From NCBI GenBank assembly GCA_022616275.1, contig JAKEFB010000262.1, positions 1 to 44,435 of the forward strand: a DNA stretch of 44,435 nt, given 5' to 3'. This document shows, one piece after another, positions 1 through 7,762 of this stretch. The notes below the pieces were generated by a model, which did not search any database, was not told the origin of the DNA, and saw nothing but the letters and a program-made list of their open reading frames with translations. How positions within the stretch are numbered: the stretch's first letter is position 1; every line of letters begins with the position of its first letter. The DNA comes from Chloroflexota bacterium (lineage in GTDB: Bacteria > Chloroflexota > Anaerolineae > Promineifilales > Promineifilaceae). Both the position numbers and the translations under genes were made by a program.

Positions 1-44
1 AAAATGGTATAGTGCCTCGCTCCAACATGTTATATGGAAGGATC

Positions 45-2237
45 ATGGTTGCCGTGGTGAAACAACGTTTAACTCCTTTTACGCTGTTCCTGATTTGCTT
101 GTTTTTGGCGGCCGCGTTGGCCGGCCCGGTGTCCGCTCACGCCAGCCTGCTCCAGTCTGTGCCGGAGGCCAACGCTACTGTGGAACGTTCCCCGGTGCAA
201 ATCGAACTGTTCTTCAGCGAGCCGGTGGAGGAGTCCTTCAGTTCCATCCAGGTCCTGGACGGCACAGGCAAGCGGGTGGACAACGACGACCCCCGGGTAG
301 ACTCGGCCGATCCCACCCACCTGACCGTCTCGCTCCGCTCTCTGCCGGATGGAGTCTATACCGTTTCCTGGCGGGCGCTGTCGTCGGTGGACAGCCACAT
401 CACCGCCGGGGCCTTTCCCTTTGCCGTGGGGAACGTGGATGCAGCCGAGCTGGCGGCGGCGGCCCAGGCCAGCCGGCAGATTAAGCTCTCGCCTGGCGAG
501 ATGGTGGTCCGCTGGCTGACCTACCTGGCGGGTATGGTCCTGGCCGGCAACGCCCTCTTTGTCCTGCTGGTCTGGCAGCCGGCCGTGCGCCTCAGCGGCG
601 CCGGTGAGAACGTCCAACCAGCCTGGCCCTGGCTGGCCAGGCTATTCTTGGTCGTCCTGGCTGTGGCCAACATTTTCTGGTTATTGGTCCAGGCCGGCCA
701 GGCTTCCGGCGCGGAAATCGCCGCTCCCTGGCAAAAAGCTGTCACCCAAGTCTTGTTCACCACGCGCTTTGGCGCTTTGTGGCTCGGCCGGATTGCCCTG
801 GCCCTGGCCCTGGTCTGGCTGCTGCCCCAGACCCGCTCTTCACGAGAGCGCTGGTTGGTTTTTGCCGCGGCCCTGCTGCTGTTGCTGACAATCAGCCTGG
901 GCAGCCACGCCGCCGCCCAGCCGGAGGCTTTTCTGCCCGTCCTGGCCGACTGGCTGCACCTGGCGGCCGCCTCGGTCTGGGTGGGTGGCCTGGCCCACTT
1001 TTTGGCCGGGCTGTACGCTATCCGCTCTCTGGACCCGATCGGCCGCACCCGCCTGACGGCCGGGCTCATTCCCCGTTTTTCAGCCCTGGCCCTCGTCAGC
1101 GTCAGCGCGCTGATCTTGACCGGCCTGTACGCCGCCGTGCTGCACCTGGGCACGCTGGAGGCGCTGACCGGTACAATCTACGGCCGGACGCTGATCGTTA
1201 AACTGGCCCTGGTCCTGCCCATGCTCATGTTGGGGGCCATTAACCTGCTGGTGACCTCGCCGCGCATGAGGCTGGCTGCCGGCCAGGGTAGCGTATCGCT
1301 GGTGGACCGCTTCCGCCGGCTGGTGACCGGCGAAGTCACTCTGGGTGTGGCCGTGCTATTGAGCGTGGGGGTGTTGACAACCCTGCCGCCGGCCCGCGTG
1401 GCTACGGCTGCCCCGATGCTAAACGGGACCCAGGTGGTGGACGACCTGGAAATTACCCTGGACGTGACGCCTGGCCGGCCGGGTATCAACACCTTCCTGG
1501 TCACGCTCCGCTCTGGCGGGCAGCCGGTCAACAACGCCCGGGAAGTTTCTCTGCAGTTCACGCCGGCTACGGCCGATCTGCCACCCAGCGAGGCTCAGTT
1601 GACGGCCCGGGGAAACGGCGAATATCAGATTGAAGGCGGCTTCCTGGCCCTGCCTGACGCCTGGCAGCTCCAGGTGGCCGTGCGGCGAGAGAACGCTTTT
1701 GACGCCTTTGCCAACTTCAACTTTAGCCTGGGGACGACGGCCCCGATCCAGAGCTTCCCCTGGCACCGGGTGACCGGCGTGTTGCTGCTGGCGGCCGGGC
1801 TGGCCTACCTCTTTGCCCTGAAATCCCTGGTGAAGGGGCGCGGCCCGGCCGTGGCCTACGCCGGAGCCCCAGCCACGCTGCTCATTGCCGCCGGCGCCCT
1901 GGTCTTTTTCCGGCCGCCCATCCAGGATCAGGCGGCGCTGGTCAACCCTATTCCCCCTAACGCCGACTCTCTGGCCACCGGCCAGGCGCTGTATGAAGAG
2001 CGCTGCCTGCCCTGCCACGGCCCTACCGGCGCGGGGGATGGTCCTGTGGGCCGAACGCTCAACCCACCCCCGGCCGATCTGACCCGGCACACCGCACCCG
2101 GTGTCCACCCTGATAGCCGGTTGTATAACTGGATTACCAACGGCTTCCCGGATTCGGTCATGCCGGCTTTTAAGGACACGCTGAGCGACGAGGAGCGCTG
2201 GCACCTGGTTAATTACATTCGGACACTGGCTCAATAA
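45..2237 (+). CDS. CopC-CopD-YtkA-like-cytochrome c fusion protein
   Basis: Membrane-anchored copper/cytochrome protein, about 731 aa from this start. Seen in order: a signal peptide ending VSA, so that the mature protein would begin His-Ala-Ser, the N-terminal histidine being a CopC copper ligand; a CopC domain with a DSH motif; a multi-helix CopD domain (about residues 155-430); a soluble YtkA/FixH-like beta domain (about 455-560); two more membrane segments; and a C-terminal class I cytochrome c with CLPCH haem-binding motif (Cys codon at 2004) and a SVMPAF methionine ligand. The ATG at 45 is preceded by GGAAGG; an upstream in-frame GTG at 12 is possible. CopC and CopD domains are known for periplasmic copper handling and import; the haem domain suggests an electron-transfer role, which is inference. 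No copper regulator is adjacent. Confidence 0.85.
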   Translation: MVAVVKQRLTPFTLFLICLFLAAALAGPVSAHASLLQSVPEANATVERSPVQIELFFSEPVEESFSSIQVLDGTGKRVDNDDPRVDSADPTHLTVSLRSLPDGVYTVSWRALSSVDSHITAGAFPFAVGNVDAAELAAAAQASRQIKLSPGEMVVRWLTYLAGMVLAGNALFVLLVWQPAVRLSGAGENVQPAWPWLARLFLVVLAVANIFWLLVQAGQASGAEIAAPWQKAVTQVLFTTRFGALWLGRIALALALVWLLPQTRSSRERWLVFAAALLLLLTISLGSHAAAQPEAFLPVLADWLHLAAASVWVGGLAHFLAGLYAIRSLDPIGRTRLTAGLIPRFSALALVSVSALILTGLYAAVLHLGTLEALTGTIYGRTLIVKLALVLPMLMLGAINLLVTSPRMRLAAGQGSVSLVDRFRRLVTGEVTLGVAVLLSVGVLTTLPPARVATAAPMLNGTQVVDDLEITLDVTPGRPGINTFLVTLRSGGQPVNNAREVSLQFTPATADLPPSEAQLTARGNGEYQIEGGFLALPDAWQLQVAVRRENAFDAFANFNFSLGTTAPIQSFPWHRVTGVLLLAAGLAYLFALKSLVKGRGPAVAYAGAPATLLIAAGALVFFRPPIQDQAALVNPIPPNADSLATGQALYEERCLPCHGPTGAGDGPVGRTLNPPPADLTRHTAPGVHPDSRLYNWITNGFPDSVMPAFKDTLSDEERWHLVNYIRTLAQ

Positions 2238-2311
2238 AAAGGTAATTCAGCAATTGGGTAATTAGGGTTTCAAGAACCAATGACCAATACTATATCAAAA
2301 CGGTGATCCCC

Positions 2312-3487
2312 ATGAAGAAGAGATTTATCCTTTTGACATTTATCGCCCTGTTAGCGGCCTGCTCGATTGAGGTCTCGGATAGCCCGACGCCGACGGCGGT
2401 CCAACCGACCGAGAGCGCGCCTACGGAAGAGTCTTCTCCCATACCGGCCGATACCCCGGCCGGGGAGGGCGAAGAAGCGGAGACGCCCGCCGCTACCGGC
2501 CCCGCGACGGAAGAGGCCGTCGAGCCGACCGATACGCCGGCGGCTACGCTCGCCCCGCCGCCCTGGGCTGATTTCAATCTGAGCGGCACGCTGGTTTACA
2601 TTGCCTTTGTCGGCGAACAACAAAACCTGTTGCGGCTGGACCTGGTGACCGGCGAGGAAACAACGCTGTTTGATCCGCCGGACGAGGCCTGGCTGTCGGA
2701 CGTGGCCGTCTCGCCGGACGGCAACCAGTTAGTCCTGACTTATGCCCCGCCCCCGCCCGAAGGGCAGACCCAGTTTGGCTTTACCGATCTATATCTTATG
2801 CCGGCCGATGGCTCAGCCGAGCCCAGGCCACTGCTGTTGCGGAGCGCGCCGTCTGAAACCTACTTTAACGTCAGTTGGCCCACCGACGAGCATATCTACT
2901 ATGCCCACCTGACCCCCCGCACCCTGGACGATGGGACAATCATGTACGTCAGCCAGGTGGAGCGGGTACAGGTCGCTGAAAACGAGGTCGAGGTGATTGC
3001 TGAAGCGGCCGCCTGGCCTCGTGTCTCGTCCGATGGCTCCCGGCTGGCTTACGTCACCGACGAGAATGAACTGACGGTGGCCGACGCCGACGGGGCCGAC
3101 CCGCAGGTGATCCTGGATCCTGCCTTTTTCCCGGCCGTAGACGCCCCCGTTTTCTCGCCCGATAACAGCCTGCTTTACTTCAGTGCCATCGAGCCGGAGC
3201 CGGCATCCAGCTTCTCATTGTGGGACTGGTTGATGGGGGTCAAGGTGGCTTACGCCCACACAGTTCCTTCGGACTGGTGGCGCATCCCGGCCGATGGCAG
3301 TGGAACGCCGGAACGTCTAACCAACATTTACGAAATTGGCATGTACGGCGACTTTGGCCCCGAGGGCCGCTACCTGGCTTTTATCACTACCCAGGGCGTA
3401 CAGATCATGAACCCGGACGGTACGGGACTTTTCCGGCTGCGTAGTATTGCCGCCACCGGCACCCTCAATTGGGTCTACGACAGGTAA
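2312..3487 (+). CDS. TolB/WD40-like beta-propeller lipoprotein
   Basis: Predicted exported lipoprotein of about 391 aa. The N-terminus MKKRFILLTF is followed by the lipobox LLAAC, then an acidic Thr/Pro/Glu-rich linker of about 60 residues. The rest is built of repeats of the type VSPDGNQLVLTY, VSSDGSRLAYVT and FSPDNSLLYFSA, characteristic of TolB-type six-bladed beta-propellers (PD40). The ATG at 2312 is preferred over an in-frame GTG at 2303 because it gives a compact lysine-rich signal peptide. A hydrophobic insert near 3215-3260 (WDWLMGVKVAYAHT) interrupts one blade. Ligand unknown; such proteins usually act as extracytoplasmic binding or scaffold modules. Convergent with the next gene across a hairpin. 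Confidence 0.75.
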   Translation: MKKRFILLTFIALLAACSIEVSDSPTPTAVQPTESAPTEESSPIPADTPAGEGEEAETPAATGPATEEAVEPTDTPAATLAPPPWADFNLSGTLVYIAFVGEQQNLLRLDLVTGEETTLFDPPDEAWLSDVAVSPDGNQLVLTYAPPPPEGQTQFGFTDLYLMPADGSAEPRPLLLRSAPSETYFNVSWPTDEHIYYAHLTPRTLDDGTIMYVSQVERVQVAENEVEVIAEAAAWPRVSSDGSRLAYVTDENELTVADADGADPQVILDPAFFPAVDAPVFSPDNSLLYFSAIEPEPASSFSLWDWLMGVKVAYAHTVPSDWWRIPADGSGTPERLTNIYEIGMYGDFGPEGRYLAFITTQGVQIMNPDGTGLFRLRSIAATGTLNWVYDR

Positions 3488-3489
3488 CA

Positions 3490-3542
3490 GGGGACAGGGG
3501 GCAGGTAATCAGGTAGATTGCCAGAACCTGCCCCCTGGCCCC
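3490..3542. terminator. Bidirectional hairpin between convergent genes
   Basis: A 17-nt arm at 3490-3506 (GGGGACAGGGGGCAGGT) pairs with 3526-3542 with a single mismatch around a 19-nt loop. It fills the space between two convergent stop codons. There is no strong T-run, so termination is inferred from position and stability. Confidence 0.5.
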
Positions 3543-3543
3543 T

Positions 3544-5190
3544 TTAACTGCTTTCCAGGGTGGTAATAGCCGGCAGCAGGATATCGAGGGCCTCGGTAAT
3601 GCTGAAACGGGACAGCGCAAACATGATCCTGGTAATGTTTGTATTGGGGTCGTTCACATAAGCCCGGCAGGCGCCGGCCAGGTCTTGTGTACCCTCGATA
3701 AACCGGTTAATCGCCGCCTGCCAGTTCGCCCTGGCGTTTTGTGCAGCAGCGCCTGCCCCGGTCAGGTCAATCGCCGGTGGATTGGTGATGCGGTCGTAGG
3801 CGTTGGCCAGGTACTGGCAGTCCTCGACGCTATGAGCGCACTGCGGGTGCCGTTCTGGGCCCAGGGGTAAGGGGTCGCTGCTGGCAGCGGCAGGCCCGGC
3901 CGGCGCGATGCAACCGTTGGACGTCAGGTTGTCAATCACCCCGCCCAGGCTGCGCAGTTCTTGCTCCGTGACCCGCATGGCTTGCAGAAGCTGGGTTTTG
4001 GGATCGTTGGCCGGTGGTGGCGGAGCGGCCTCGGCCGTAGGAGCCACTACAATCACCTCTTCCGCCAGCAGGTCGCCGTTAAGCTGGCCGATGTAACGCT
4101 GCCCGGCTCGCACCACTGTCACGTCCACCACGTCGCCCGGCTGGTAGGCGCGCAGGACGCGGCAAAGGGCCGCCATCCCATCCTCGGCCGTAATTTCTTC
4201 CCGGCCGACTTCGGTGATAAAGTCGCCGATACGGATGCCGGCCTGCCCGGCCGGACCACGGAAGTCCACAGCGTAGACAAACAGCCCATCCTCGACTTCA
4301 ATGCCGGCTGCGGCCGCCACCTCGGCGGCCAGCGGCCCGGCATTGAGCCCAATCCAGTGCAGGCTTTGACCCGCTTCTAGTTGGGCCAGGAGGGGTTGGA
4401 TGGCCGCCGCCGGCAGGGCATAGCTCTCGGTCACCCCGGTAGCCACGACGACGCCGATCAGGAAGCCGTCTGTGGCGACGACCGGGCCGCCGTTCAGGCC
4501 AGGGTCGAGGACCACATCCAGGCGCAGTGTATCGGTCACACTGGCAAAGCTGGCCGGCAAAGCAGCGTTGATCTCACTAATAGTCGTCTCGGCCGTGACC
4601 AGCGCCGGTTCAGCCGACGTATAACCCAGAACGTACACGGGCGCGCCGGCGGCAACTTCCCCGGCCGGGCTTAGGGGAAGGCTGGGGTAATCGCTGCCTA
4701 AGAGGCGCAGCACGGCCACGTCGTCACAGGCGCTCCGGCCGACGACCTGGGCCTGAATCAATTCTTCCCGCCCTGCCACAGCCACCTGGATAAAGCCCGC
4801 CCCCTCTACCAGGTGGTTGCTGGTCAACACCAGCCCGCTGGCGTCATAGAGCACTCCCGAGCCTGCCCCGATAAGTTGCTCCAGATGAGGGGAGCCTTCA
4901 ACCAGAACGCGCACGGTGGCCGCCTGGGCTTTTTCTAGCGGGGTCAGGGTGGGCGTGGCCGTTGGCTCCGGCGTGGCTGTCGGCTCCGGCGTAGCTGTTG
5001 GCTCCAGGGTTGGCGTGAGTGTCGGCGTAGGCGTGTCTGGGATCGGGCTGGGCGTGGGCGTGTCCGGTAATTCGGCTATCCCGGCCGTAGGGCTGGGAAC
5101 TGGCGTTTCTTTGGCGGTATTGCAGGAAGCAACACTCAGTAAGAGCGCCAGGAAAAGAACAAAGCTCACACGACGATAATAACGGTTCAT
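3544..5190 (-). CDS. HtrA-like trypsin/PDZ lipoprotein, catalytic Ser replaced by Asn
   Basis: Exported lipoprotein of 548 aa. The start MNRYYRRVSF at 5190 gives a lipobox VASC (Cys23); an ORF extension to 5265 would bury the signal peptide and is rejected. Residues 28-85 are a Thr/Pro/Glu linker encoded by imperfect 18-bp tandem repeats. Residues about 88-275 match an S1C (DegP/HtrA) protease: His126 in LTSNHLVEG and Asp157 in CDDVAVLRL. The nucleophile motif, usually GNSGGP, reads GLNGGPVV, with Asn233 encoded by AAC at 4494-4492. A PDZ domain follows (about 285-390, GPAGQAGIRIGDFI), then about 130 residues of unassigned helical sequence. A catalytically dead, chaperone- or sensor-like role is inferred. 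Confidence 0.75.
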   Translation of the reverse strand: MNRYYRRVSFVLFLALLLSVASCNTAKETPVPSPTAGIAELPDTPTPSPIPDTPTPTLTPTLEPTATPEPTATPEPTATPTLTPLEKAQAATVRVLVEGSPHLEQLIGAGSGVLYDASGLVLTSNHLVEGAGFIQVAVAGREELIQAQVVGRSACDDVAVLRLLGSDYPSLPLSPAGEVAAGAPVYVLGYTSAEPALVTAETTISEINAALPASFASVTDTLRLDVVLDPGLNGGPVVATDGFLIGVVVATGVTESYALPAAAIQPLLAQLEAGQSLHWIGLNAGPLAAEVAAAAGIEVEDGLFVYAVDFRGPAGQAGIRIGDFITEVGREEITAEDGMAALCRVLRAYQPGDVVDVTVVRAGQRYIGQLNGDLLAEEVIVVAPTAEAAPPPPANDPKTQLLQAMRVTEQELRSLGGVIDNLTSNGCIAPAGPAAASSDPLPLGPERHPQCAHSVEDCQYLANAYDRITNPPAIDLTGAGAAAQNARANWQAAINRFIEGTQDLAGACRAYVNDPNTNITRIMFALSRFSITEALDILLPAITTLESS

Positions 5191-5325
5191 CGTTTGGTAA
5201 CCATTCAATCTGGCTGTGGCCATTCTTTGACCAAACCATCCAGGTAGCTTGAGAAAATACATCACTCATAAGTATAACGACTGGCTTAGAAAGAACCAAG
5301 AGCCTGCCGCGGGGCTATGGAAAGG

Positions 5326-5334
5326 TGTTATAAT
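5326..5334 (+). promoter_or_regulatory. Extended -10 promoter next to a start codon
   Basis: TG-T-TATAAT, a perfect -10 with TG extension, ends 6 nt before the ATG at 5341. No good -35 is seen, as is usual for extended -10 promoters. The predicted transcript start falls on or next to the start codon, implying a leaderless mRNA. Confidence 0.6.
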
Positions 5335-5340
5335 GTGATC

Positions 5341-5997
5341 ATGACCTTCGAATTACCACTCTTTCCGCTCCATACGGTCTTGTTTCCGGGGATGCCCCTG
5401 GCGCTTCACATCTTTGAGGAGCGCTACAAGCTCATGATCGGGCAGTGCATTGAAGAGCGCCAGCCGTTTGGGGTGGTGTTGGTTAAACAAGGTCTTGAGG
5501 CATTGGGCCCCCTGGCCAAGCCACACCCGGTGGGTTGCACAGCGCAAATTACCCAGGTCCAGCCCCTGGAAGAAGGACAGATGAACATTGGCGCCGTCGG
5601 CCGGGAGCGATTCCGTATCCTATCCCTGGATTACAGCCAGCCTTACTTGATCGGCCAGGTAGAGGCCTTTGCCCTGGCAGCCGCCGAACCGAGAGCGATG
5701 GTCGAGGCCAGCCGGCGGCTGCGGCCGTGGGTGCAACAATACATGGAACTGCTGTCCCAGTTAGAGGGGGTAGAGTTGGACCCCGAGCAAGTGCCTCGTG
5801 AGCCGGTGACCCTGGCTTATCTGGCCGCGATGCTCCTTCAGGTGCCGGCCGAGCAAAAGCAGGAACTCCTGGCGATTGAACAAGCTACCCGGCTCATGTC
5901 CGAGACGCGGACATTGTACCGTCGTGAAGTGGCCCTGGTGAAAGCCATGTTTGCCCAGCCGCCCGAAGAGGATGACCATGTTTTTTCGTTGAACTAG
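5341..5997 (+). CDS. LON peptidase substrate-binding domain protein
   Basis: Cytoplasmic protein of 218 aa, matching the stand-alone N-terminal domain of Lon proteases (LON_substr_bdg, PUA-like fold). The start MTFELPLFPLHTVLFPG and the following LALHIFEERYKLMI are the family signature. No ATPase or protease domain follows, so this is not Lon itself. Function of stand-alone members is poorly known; substrate or adaptor binding is assumed. The ATG at 5341 is preferred to the one at 5317, because 5317 would place the promoter inside the gene and add residues not found in the family. Confidence 0.85.
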   Translation: MTFELPLFPLHTVLFPGMPLALHIFEERYKLMIGQCIEERQPFGVVLVKQGLEALGPLAKPHPVGCTAQITQVQPLEEGQMNIGAVGRERFRILSLDYSQPYLIGQVEAFALAAAEPRAMVEASRRLRPWVQQYMELLSQLEGVELDPEQVPREPVTLAYLAAMLLQVPAEQKQELLAIEQATRLMSETRTLYRREVALVKAMFAQPPEEDDHVFSLN

Positions 5998-6101
5998 CCA
6001 GAGATTGGAGGCTTCATCCTGAGGGCCTCAAGCCCGAAGGATTGGAGATTCGAGATTAGTTACAACTCTAACTCTAACTCAAACCTTAAAAAGGCAGTTG
6101 G

Positions 6102-6623
6102 ATGAGTAACCAGGACGACGAGCACCGGCAGGAAGAGGGGCGGCGGGCTATTCCGCCGCCGGGGGAGTGGGCCACGGCGATGGACGAGATCATTGAAGAG
6201 GCCATGCGCCAGGGCGCTTTTGACAACCTGCCTGGCCAGGGCAAGCCGTTGAATTTGTCCCAAAACCTTTACGCCAGCGACCGGGAGCTGGCCTACCAGT
6301 TGCTCAAGGACAATGACTATACCCTGCCCTGGATTGCCGCCCGCAACCAGGTGCTGGCGCGGGTAGAGCTTTTTCGGGAGGAAGTGAGCCGGGTGGCGCG
6401 ACAATACCAGGCCGAGTACCGGGTGGCCCAAAGCGAGACCATTCGCCTGGGGCTGGCCGCCGGCTGGCAGCGCCACCTGGTCCAATGGCAGGAACGGATA
6501 GCGGACATCAACCAGGCTATCGCCAACGTGAACTTGAAACAGCCGGATACCCGCCTGGAAATTTTTAAACTGACGTTGGAGCGAGAGCTGGCTCGGGCGG
6601 GCGCGGCCGAAACGCTGGCTTGA
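6102..6623 (+). CDS. DUF1992 (DnaJC28-like) protein
   Basis: Soluble 173-aa protein. The block from MDEIIEEAMRQGAFDNLPGQ through GKPLNL and LLKDNDYTLPWI is the hallmark of the DUF1992/DnaJ homologue subfamily C member 28 conserved region. No J-domain (no HPD motif) is present, as in most bacterial members. The C-terminal half is charged and predicted helical. Molecular role unknown. It stands alone, preceded by a short AACTCT-type hexamer repeat (6062-6085) and followed by a hairpin. Confidence 0.85.
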   Translation: MSNQDDEHRQEEGRRAIPPPGEWATAMDEIIEEAMRQGAFDNLPGQGKPLNLSQNLYASDRELAYQLLKDNDYTLPWIAARNQVLARVELFREEVSRVARQYQAEYRVAQSETIRLGLAAGWQRHLVQWQERIADINQAIANVNLKQPDTRLEIFKLTLERELARAGAAETLA

Positions 6624-6643
6624 AGAAGCAAGTAGGCAAGAAG

Positions 6644-6679
6644 GCGACTCTGCGAGTAACGAGTGACTCGCAGAGTCGC
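6644..6679. terminator. Perfect hairpin between convergent genes
   Basis: Arms GCGACTCTGCGAGT (6644-6657) and ACTCGCAGAGTCGC (6666-6679) form a perfect 14-bp stem with an 8-nt loop. It lies between two convergent genes. No T-run follows, so it could also be a small dispersed repeat. Confidence 0.55.
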
Positions 6680-6700
6680 AAACTCACTCTTCAGTCCTCG

Positions 6701-7561
6701 TTACTCAGCACTGCTCTTGAGTAAAAAGCGAATCGCTTTGGGCAGGCGACGCCGCCAGGCCATTTCTTCGTGCCGTCCCCATTTCTCCTCCACGTAGAGG
6801 AGGGTGCGCCGTGGCTGGTATCCTTTGGCTACCAATAGCCGCTGCAGCCGCCGCACGCTGGCGTAGTAGCGGCGGGAACGGGTGGGCAGCTTGAAGGGAC
6901 CGCCATCACCATGCTCGCGGGTGCCCACATCGAGGTAGAGCCGGCCGAGGTTAAAAGGAGTATTTTCTACGTAATCGTAGATAGCGCTGTGGGCAAACCA
7001 CAGCGCGGGACTCATGATCCCGGCCAGGCCGAAAATGTCTGGCCGGTGAAAGAAGGCATACAGGCTGATCAACCCACCCATAGACGAGCCGAGGATAGCC
7101 GTATCTTCCCGGCCGGAACAGGTGCGGAAATCGGCGTCAATGATCGGCTTGACCGTCTCCACAATAAAAGCCAGATACTCCTCTCCCCGGCCACCACCCA
7201 GGCGTGACTCGCGAAAGGGACTATATTCGTCCAGCCGGTAGCGGCCGGTGTTGGGAATGCCGACGACGATGGCCTCAATACCCTCTGCCTGGCTCAACGC
7301 CTCCATTGTTTCGTCCACCTGCCATTCGCCGGCAAAACTGGTAGCGGCGTCAAAGAGGTTCTGGCCGTCTTGCATGTAAATGACAGGGTAATGGGCGCCG
7401 GCCTGGCCGGTCCTGGTTTCGTAAGAAGGCGGCAAGTAGACCACAATGTCCCGCCGGTTGTCCAGTTGCGGACTGTACAACTCCTTCAGAATTTTGACGT
7501 TGCCAACGACCGTGTGGCCCTGCCCGCCTTTAACGGCCAGGTATGGTTGCCACGTTGCCAT
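6701..7561 (-). CDS. Fes-like esterase / alpha-beta hydrolase
   Basis: Esterase of 286 aa in the enterochelin esterase (Fes)/esterase D family. Visible features are the strand YLPPSYETRTG, the oxyanion region VIYMQDGQNLFD, the nucleophile elbow ILGSSMGGLIS (GxSxG, second Ser of GSS), a likely acid in YLDVGTREHGDGG and a C-terminal KWGRHEEMAWRRRL carrying the catalytic His. No signal peptide, so cytoplasmic. Family members hydrolyse siderophore or simple esters; the substrate here cannot be told and no siderophore genes are adjacent. Confidence 0.8.
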   Translation of the reverse strand: MATWQPYLAVKGGQGHTVVGNVKILKELYSPQLDNRRDIVVYLPPSYETRTGQAGAHYPVIYMQDGQNLFDAATSFAGEWQVDETMEALSQAEGIEAIVVGIPNTGRYRLDEYSPFRESRLGGGRGEEYLAFIVETVKPIIDADFRTCSGREDTAILGSSMGGLISLYAFFHRPDIFGLAGIMSPALWFAHSAIYDYVENTPFNLGRLYLDVGTREHGDGGPFKLPTRSRRYYASVRRLQRLLVAKGYQPRRTLLYVEEKWGRHEEMAWRRRLPKAIRFLLKSSAE

Positions 7562-7636
7562 GAATAATCTTCTTTGTCTCCGTCTGACCGCCCCGGCCGG
7601 GGATTATGCCGGCCAGTCCGGGTGATAGATTGCCGG

Positions 7637-7664
7637 ATTATATGAGGGGGAGGGGAGTTTGCAA
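7637..7664 (-). promoter_or_regulatory. Sigma70-type promoter for the esterase gene
   Basis: On the minus strand, TTGCAA (7664-7659), a 16-nt spacer and a perfect TATAAT (7642-7637). The predicted transcript start is about 70 nt upstream of the ATG at 7561. Confidence 0.55.
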
Positions 7665-7739
7665 GGGGAAATGTGGGTATATATTCCACCAATCTGCTCC
7701 TAACTGCTAACTAGATTACACCTTTACTGTAGTGGAACG

Positions 7740-7748
7740 TGCTATGAT
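7740..7748 (+). promoter_or_regulatory. Extended -10 promoter of the sensor kinase gene
   Basis: TG-C-TATGAT, followed by a purine-rich Shine-Dalgarno GAGGGAGGG and the ATG at 7763. Unlike the gene at 5341, there is room here for a very short leader carrying a ribosome-binding site. Confidence 0.5.
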
Positions 7749-7762
7749 ATGAGGGAGGGACC

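Noticed and set aside
5341-5997. Lon protease gene
   Set aside because: Only the N-terminal substrate-binding domain is present; no Walker motifs or Ser-Lys protease domain.
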